NCBI GenBank assembly: GCA_027036135.1
Contig: JALVSY010000007.1
Span: forward strand, 314,880-378,879
Direction: 5' to 3'
DNA length: 64,000 nucleotides
From: Pyrodictiaceae archaeon
GTDB lineage: Archaea > Thermoproteota > Thermoprotei_A > Sulfolobales > Pyrodictiaceae
Shown here one piece after another: positions 59,282 to 64,000 of this stretch (position 1 is its first letter; the number at the start of each line of letters is the position of its first letter). A program made the translations under genes and the position numbers. The notes beneath the pieces are model-generated. The model had not been told where the DNA came from. It did not search any database and saw only the letters and a program-made list of their open reading frames with translations.

Positions 59282-60226
59282 ATGCCTGGGCCGCTTAAGG
59301 GTAGAGACCTCTTATCTATAAGAGACTTGTCGCGCGAAGAGCTAGAGCTAGTCCTCGATACCGCAAGGATAATGAAGACGAGATTCTATTCCGGAGAACG
59401 CGTCATCCCCGTCCTTAAGGGCAAGTCGGTAGCACTCATCTTCGAGAAACCCAGTACAAGGACTAGGGTCAGTATGGAGCTGGCAGTTGTCCAGCTAGGA
59501 GGATATCCTCTTTACCTTAGAAGGGATGAGCTTCAGCTTGCACGAGGCGAACCAATAAAGGATACTGCTCGTGTACTATCCCGCTACGTCGACGCTATAG
59601 CGGCAAGAGTGTATAAGCACGAGAGCCTTGAGGAGCTGGCTGCATATGCCTCAGTGCCGGTAATAAACATGCTAAGTGACCTCGAGCACCCATTACAAGC
59701 CATAGCGGATGTATTGACTATTCGTGAGAAAAAGGGAGGCATAAAAGGTGTAAAAGTGGTATATGTGGGTGATGCGAGAAACAATGTTGCTCATAGCCTT
59801 ATGCTAGCTGTCGCTAAGCTAGGAGGCCACATGGTACTGGCCTCGCCACGCCAGCTACGTCCACGCGAGGACCTATTACAAGCAGCCCTTGAAGCCACCA
59901 AGGAGAGCGGAGGAACAGTGGAGGTCACCGAGGATCCGCGCGAGGCTGTAAAGGGTGCTGATGTGGTTTATACTGATGTGTGGGTAAGCATGGGCGAGGA
60001 GGCACAGGCAGAAGAGAAGAGGAGGCTCCTACAAGGCTACCAAGTGAATGCCGAGCTAATGTCACTAGCAGCTAATAATGCCATATTCATGCACTGTTTA
60101 CCAGCCCATAGAGGAGAGGAGGTCACCGATGACGTGATAGAAGGGCCTTGGAGCGTAGTCTGGGACCAGGCCGAGAACAGGCTGCATGCACAAAAAGCTG
60201 TACTAGCACTAATACTGGGCGATTAG
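59282..60226 (+). CDS. argF: Ornithine carbamoyltransferase
   Basis: A 314-residue enzyme making citrulline from ornithine and carbamoyl phosphate. The carbamoyl phosphate site is [13 protein letters not shown], followed by the ornithine-side motifs [12 protein letters not shown] and, near the end, [13 protein letters not shown] start it at ATG 59282, four bases after GGAGGT. The frame is open to GTG 59177 but that adds 35 unrelated residues. Converges with the following gene, overlapping it by four bases. Confidence 0.95.
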   Translation: MPGPLKGRDLLSIRDLSREELELVLDTARIMKTRFYSGERVIPVLKGKSVALIFEKPSTRTRVSMELAVVQLGGYPLYLRRDELQLARGEPIKDTARVLSRYVDAIAARVYKHESLEELAAYASVPVINMLSDLEHPLQAIADVLTIREKKGGIKGVKVVYVGDARNNVAHSLMLAVAKLGGHMVLASPRQLRPREDLLQAALEATKESGGTVEVTEDPREAVKGADVVYTDVWVSMGEEAQAEEKRRLLQGYQVNAELMSLAANNAIFMHCLPAHRGEEVTDDVIEGPWSVVWDQAENRLHAQKAVLALILGD

Positions 60227-60576
60227 CCCCGTATCCTTTTTACCTCGATAGAGTTTTCCTTGGCATAGTTCTTGGCTTCGTCATCTAGTCTTGGCCCGTT
60301 GCCGTAGAGCACAAGGACTGGCTTTGCTGATAGGCTCTCAGCTTTCTTCTTCAAAGACTCTAGGTCTGCTTTACCCAGGACTTTCTTACCATTAACAACA
60401 TCTATGGCGAACTTCTCCTTGCCCTTTATAGCAACAAATGAGACTGTGCCATGCTTTGTCGCGACATGCATCCTTACATGGAACCCTGCCTCAACATAGT
60501 GTCCAGCAATCTTTCCCTCCACCCCATATTTCTGCTCAAGCTTCCTCTGCTGGAACACTATCTCGGCTAGCGTCAC
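60223..60576 (-). CDS. Hypothetical protein, possible restriction-endonuclease-like fold
   Basis: A 117-residue protein, not recognised by name. The order helix ([15 protein letters not shown]), strand, [19 protein letters not shown], helix ([12 protein letters not shown]), PVLVLYG is suggestive of a small RecB/Holliday-nuclease-like alpha-beta fold. The usual catalytic D...E-x-K is not clear, though, so it may be inactive or unrelated. GTG 60576 follows GGGGTGA by about nine bases. Confidence 0.6.
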   Translation of the reverse strand: MTLAEIVFQQRKLEQKYGVEGKIAGHYVEAGFHVRMHVATKHGTVSFVAIKGKEKFAIDVVNGKKVLGKADLESLKKKAESLSAKPVLVLYGNGPRLDDEAKNYAKENSIEVKRIRG

Positions 60577-60668
60577 GGCTACGTTTCACCCCGTGACATT
60601 CCCGGGCAGAGAGGCTAGCCCTTTTATTCTTCAAGCTTTCGGTAGCCTGAGAAGGGGATAAGGAGGCC

Positions 60669-60911
60669 TTGGATCCGGTTTTCGCCCTAGGTATCACAGG
60701 GATGCTCTTCATCGTTGCTGGCTGGGCTATATCGATAACATCTCTTCCTCCGCTTAGGCTAAGCACATTGTATTTCGTTGGAAGCTTGTTACTAACCATA
60801 TATGCTATTCTCCAACGCGATCCCGTATTCACAGCTCTTAATGCAGCAGCAACCTTGCTTGCGCTTATAAATATTACTAGAACACTTAAACTTCGCAGAC
60901 AAACCGGGTAG
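60669..60911 (+). CDS. Small membrane protein
   Basis: An 80-residue protein with three predicted membrane helices (FALGITGMLFIVAGWAI, STLYFVGSLLLTIYAIL, FTALNAAATLLALINI). TTG 60669 follows AAGGAGG closely. It lies 20 bases upstream of aglB on the same strand, so it may be co-transcribed and act with it. Function unknown. Confidence 0.75.
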   Translation: MDPVFALGITGMLFIVAGWAISITSLPPLRLSTLYFVGSLLLTIYAILQRDPVFTALNAAATLLALINITRTLKLRRQTG

Positions 60912-60931
60912 GCAAGGGAGCACCTACCAGG

Positions 60932-63199
60932 GTGACAGGTACCTTGGCTAGAAAGGGACGCGGAAAAGAGACCAATGTTATGTCGAAATTAATGGGGTTT
61001 GCACAGAGACATGGATTATGGGTCTCTATAGTCTTACTCATCGTTGCTTTATGGGCGGGATTCAGCATAAGGTATATCCCTTACAAGAACTACAACAAGA
61101 TAGTATCAAATGCCAAGGCTATGGGGCTAGGAGATGTCTCGGTAACCGCTAGGTTCGGCGCCATGGATCCATTAATAGAGTACTGGCTAGCTAAGTATCT
61201 CCACGACCACGGTCTCGGCTCGTGGAATACACTGCATCCACCTAACCCTGCAGTTATGAAGTTCTGGTACCCATGGGGCAGAGACTTTACTCATAGCGCG
61301 AAGCCCTTCATACCATTTATCGGCGCAAAGCCTCCACATGGACTAAGTGTTGCACAATGGGTTTCCCTGCTACCACCAATATTTGGCACACTAATGGTAC
61401 TAATGGTGTTCCTATACATGTACTCTACCTATGGTCGTACCGCGGCAGTAACTGCTGCCCTCTTAGCAGCTGTATTGCCATCATCCATTATAAGAACCTA
61501 TGCAGGCTTTGTAGAGAAGGTCGGCATAGCTATGCCCTTCCTAGTACTCACAGTGTGGCTATTCGTTGAGGCTATGAGGAGAAATAATTATGTGCTGGCA
61601 GCCGTAGCGGGGATTATTGGCGGCTTCATAGATTTCATATGGGGCGGCTACCTTCTAGGAGGACTAATCCTAGCAGCTGCTACCGCTTTAGCACCCTTAG
61701 CGACAAGCTCGGCGAAAGAGACTCGGACAAAATTCCTACTAGGGCTAGTAGCAACAATAGCCTATGGTATAACCCTATTAGCTGAAAACAACTATACACC
61801 AACACCAAAGAGATACATAGAGCTACCAATAGCCATAGTAATATTCTTCTTCGCTATATATGAGAGCCTCGAGAAAATCGTAACTAGGAGGCACGGATAT
61901 GCTACCGAGAAACGAGTTGTACTTAGCTATGTAGCCATCCTGGTAATCCTTGGTATCTCAGTATTCTTTGTAGCGCCTTACATTGGCATAGGCGGCAAAT
62001 ATTATTATGCTCTTCTCGGCCCACTCAGAGGAATAATTCATGCAAAGCTAGGAGTAATCGTATTCACTGTAGCCGAGAACAATCCTCCAAGCCCCAGGCT
62101 GTTACTTCATAGAATGAATGTAATACTATTTACAGCGCCCATAGCTGGGCTATATTTGTTGTACATTGCTATAAGGCGTAAAGAGCCCTGGCACCTTCCA
62201 CTAGTAGTATCGTCTCTTGGTTTCTACCATGCACTCTTAGGAATGGCTTATTTCGAGCAAGTTGCATCGGTATTCGGCATACTTGTATCAGCTGCAATGC
62301 TAGGGGTAATCATCAAAGATCTTGTATGGGAGGAAAAAACCGCTAAAAGAGGTAGAAGAAAGTATTCAGAGACCCACGAAATCCTCGCATTCTCAGCAAT
62401 CCTATTAGCAATAATACTCGTTGCAGGTATGGCTGCAGGAGCTCATGTTTCAATCAACATGGTAAAGAACATGGCACCGATACAGCTCGACATGCCTAAT
62501 ATGAATGCCCAGCAGTATGGATGGCTATACTTGCTCCATCTATTCCGGGATAGGACGCCAAACAATACCGTAGTAGTTGCTTGGTGGGACTACGGCTACT
62601 TGATAACAGTAGGCTCCGATAGAGCAACTGTAGCCGACGGCGCAACAATAAATAGTACACAGATAAAGCTACTCGCAAAATTCTTCACAACCACTAACGA
62701 GGACGAAGCATCAAATATACTGAGAGAATTACACTTGAAACCGAACAGAACACTGATATTGATACACGAGGCCGTACTCTACAATCCGGCCACCGGCGCC
62801 ATAATATATACCCCAAGCATAGGAGACATAGCTAAGTCAACAGCAATGCTACTAATAGCAGGTGTAATGAAGCGTGGAGAGGGACTAACACAGCAAGTCA
62901 TTAACCATTTCCTAAACTCAACAATATACCGTATGTTCGTCACCGCGCCATACTATATGAACAAGATCGGCATAGTATTCATCCCGTTCAAGGGCCCCAC
63001 TAGAGGCTTCAACGTTACCTCGGTATATGTTGCTGGAGTAAACAAGGTTGGCAAACCATACCACTTCAAGCATTTCAAACCATACCTAGTACTCATATCG
63101 CCCTTTGTTGATAGAAACGGTCACGTCCTAGTACAGAGGATAGGTAATGATACCTATCAGCTAGGCATAATATACGTCGTCTATAAGTGGACCGGCTAG
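60932..63199 (+). CDS. aglB: Oligosaccharyltransferase STT3/AglB
   Basis: A 755-residue membrane enzyme that transfers a lipid-linked oligosaccharide onto Asn in N-x-S/T of exported proteins. About 13 membrane helices precede the extracytoplasmic C-terminal domain with the WWDYG motif at residues 551-555. Near the N-terminus is the external-loop Asp motif GAMDPLIEYW. It is short compared with euryarchaeal AglB (about 900) but typical for Crenarchaea. GTG 60932 start; a later ATG (60977) is possible. It would act on the large sequon-rich surface protein at 19.9-23.2 kb, though the two are far apart. Confidence 0.93.
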   Translation: MTGTLARKGRGKETNVMSKLMGFAQRHGLWVSIVLLIVALWAGFSIRYIPYKNYNKIVSNAKAMGLGDVSVTARFGAMDPLIEYWLAKYLHDHGLGSWNTLHPPNPAVMKFWYPWGRDFTHSAKPFIPFIGAKPPHGLSVAQWVSLLPPIFGTLMVLMVFLYMYSTYGRTAAVTAALLAAVLPSSIIRTYAGFVEKVGIAMPFLVLTVWLFVEAMRRNNYVLAAVAGIIGGFIDFIWGGYLLGGLILAAATALAPLATSSAKETRTKFLLGLVATIAYGITLLAENNYTPTPKRYIELPIAIVIFFFAIYESLEKIVTRRHGYATEKRVVLSYVAILVILGISVFFVAPYIGIGGKYYYALLGPLRGIIHAKLGVIVFTVAENNPPSPRLLLHRMNVILFTAPIAGLYLLYIAIRRKEPWHLPLVVSSLGFYHALLGMAYFEQVASVFGILVSAAMLGVIIKDLVWEEKTAKRGRRKYSETHEILAFSAILLAIILVAGMAAGAHVSINMVKNMAPIQLDMPNMNAQQYGWLYLLHLFRDRTPNNTVVVAWWDYGYLITVGSDRATVADGATINSTQIKLLAKFFTTTNEDEASNILRELHLKPNRTLILIHEAVLYNPATGAIIYTPSIGDIAKSTAMLLIAGVMKRGEGLTQQVINHFLNSTIYRMFVTAPYYMNKIGIVFIPFKGPTRGFNVTSVYVAGVNKVGKPYHFKHFKPYLVLISPFVDRNGHVLVQRIGNDTYQLGIIYVVYKWTG

Positions 63200-63356
63200 C
63201 ATAGATACAATATCGAGAAGAGACAACGGTTAGATATAAGTTCGCCTTAATGCCTCATTAACCCCCTGGTTTTTATAGGTGCAAGCAAGATAGCCTATGA
63301 ATCTACACCGGGTCTCCTAGATACAGTGTACCGTGGACTATGGGTGCTACACTGCC

Positions 63357-63839
63357 ATGTTTTTCCGCAGCAAGAGGAGGACCGCGAGTCCCAGGGTACA
63401 GCTACTCGAGCTGGCAGTAGCTACTAGGTACGCAGTTTCAAGGCTTAGTCTCCTCGCTTCACGGCTCCGTTCGACATACGAAAGGACTAAGGATGAGTCC
63501 CTTAAAGCAATGCTGCAAAAGGTGCTCTATATGCAGGCCGTATTAGAGATAGCATCTGTCCGGCTTGAAACGCTCGCCGATATAGGACTTCTATCTTCAG
63601 AGGATCTCTCTATTCTTAAGCGCGTCGTCTCCGACTTAAAGGGTGCACAAGGCCTTGTAATGCCCGCTGTTTCTAGCATGCTTGCTGACCTCGACAATAT
63701 GATCTCGCACATGGCTTCTAGTGCTGGCATAGAATTGACTCCCCTAAACCCCGTGGTGGAGGAGCACGCAAAGAAGATAATGGAGGAGGCAAAACTCGTA
63801 GCTAATGAGCGCTTGAAGGAATATTTCCCGAGCACGTAG
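63357..63839 (+). CDS. CdvB-like ESCRT-III family protein
   Basis: A 160-residue helical protein resembling the Snf7/ESCRT-III core of crenarchaeal CdvB paralogues, which form the constricting ring in cell division. After a basic N-terminus (FFRSKRRTASPRVQLLEL), helices alpha1-alpha2 continue through KAMLQKVLYMQAVLEIASVR, followed by LETLADIGLL and a long third helix (LKRVVSDLKGAQGLV...MLADLDNMI). It lacks the C-terminal winged helix found in CdvB proper, like CdvB1-3. ATG 63357 is preferred over GTG 63333. cdvA and cdvC are not in the window. Confidence 0.78.
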   Translation: MFFRSKRRTASPRVQLLELAVATRYAVSRLSLLASRLRSTYERTKDESLKAMLQKVLYMQAVLEIASVRLETLADIGLLSSEDLSILKRVVSDLKGAQGLVMPAVSSMLADLDNMISHMASSAGIELTPLNPVVEEHAKKIMEEAKLVANERLKEYFPST

Positions 63840-63913
63840 ACTAGTAGGGAGAGAGCAGGCTATTAGCAACCTAATTTGTATCTTCTAAAAGAGGAAAAGA
63901 GTAGAGTCTTAGT

Positions 63914-64000
63914 ATGTTTCTCGAGACTATTTGCATAAAGAAGACTTGGCCAGAGGCCTTTGAGATGAGCCTTGAGGAAACCATTAGGGAGAAAATAATA
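63914..64000 (+). CDS. Start of a gene cut by the window edge
   Basis: ATG 63914 opens a frame with no stop in the remaining 29 codons (FLETICIKKTWPEAFEMSLEE). AAGAGGAAAAGAG upstream could supply a ribosome-binding site. Too short to identify. Confidence 0.4.
   Translation, partial: MFLETICIKKTWPEAFEMSLEETIREKII

Noticed and set aside
1-64000. CRISPR array or cas genes
   Set aside because: No series of spaced direct repeats and no Cas-type protein was seen anywhere in the window.

Overview
The window looks like chromosome of a hyperthermophilic crenarchaeon (Thermoproteota), most probably Desulfurococcales or Pyrodictiaceae-like. The evidence is archaeal-type information-processing genes (large primase subunit, NucS/EndoMS, HerA-Mre11-Rad50, archaeal RqcH/NEMF), archaeal wybutosine synthase Taw1, a CdvB/ESCRT-III-like cell-division protein, AglB oligosaccharyltransferase, an intron-containing tRNA-Thr, archaeal TATA promoters, and many TTG/GTG starts. 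Base composition is moderate, with AT-rich islands. I cannot name the species from sequence alone.

Layout. 0-13 kb: tRNA modification (taw1), tRNA-Thr(CGU), glycine decarboxylase gcvPA-gcvPB, a sugar kinase, metG, a UPF0282 metallo-hydrolase, an Sfm1-like SPOUT methyltransferase, an EMC6-like membrane protein and rqcH. 13-19.7 kb: small winged-helix proteins including an S25e-like one, priL, nucS, and a type IV pilus-type ATPase/membrane platform pair. 19.8-29.2 kb: surface and glycan genes, namely an 1118-residue membrane-anchored surface protein, a coiled-coil protein, a perfect 56-bp palindrome, a flippase-like protein, a GT4 glycosyltransferase, two NodB-type deacetylases and an M28-type peptidase. 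29.2-31 kb: an FAD-dependent oxidase followed by a short dicluster Fe-S protein.

31-34.1 kb is an accessory island. The 3' half of a tRNA-Arg(UCG) gene (34010-34087, minus strand) is repeated at 31697-31743, which brackets a ~2.3 kb integrated-element remnant. It contains a decayed membrane-protein gene, a T17 tract, a GC-rich gene-less mosaic and an intact vapBC toxin-antitoxin pair. The genes on both sides show a local strand skew that flips across the island (plus strand A/C-rich to the left, G/T-rich to the right), the polarity expected of a replication origin.

34.1-64 kb: argS directly upstream of the tRNA-Arg, a CBS protein, pyruvoyl AdoMet/Arg decarboxylase, cysS, a radical SAM protein, a Tan1-like THUMP protein, herA-mre11-rad50 without nurA, glnA, a protein with a perfect JAMM metalloprotease motif, apgM, an HD protein, a VIT1-like transporter, moaA, heme O synthase, argF, aglB and a CdvB-like protein.

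Three genes (Sfm1-like, CBS and moaA) have homology reaching upstream of every ATG/GTG/TTG, to an in-frame CTG preceded by a purine-rich SD-like sequence. This suggests genuine CTG initiation. Functional calls rest on motif and family recognition by eye; no database search was run.
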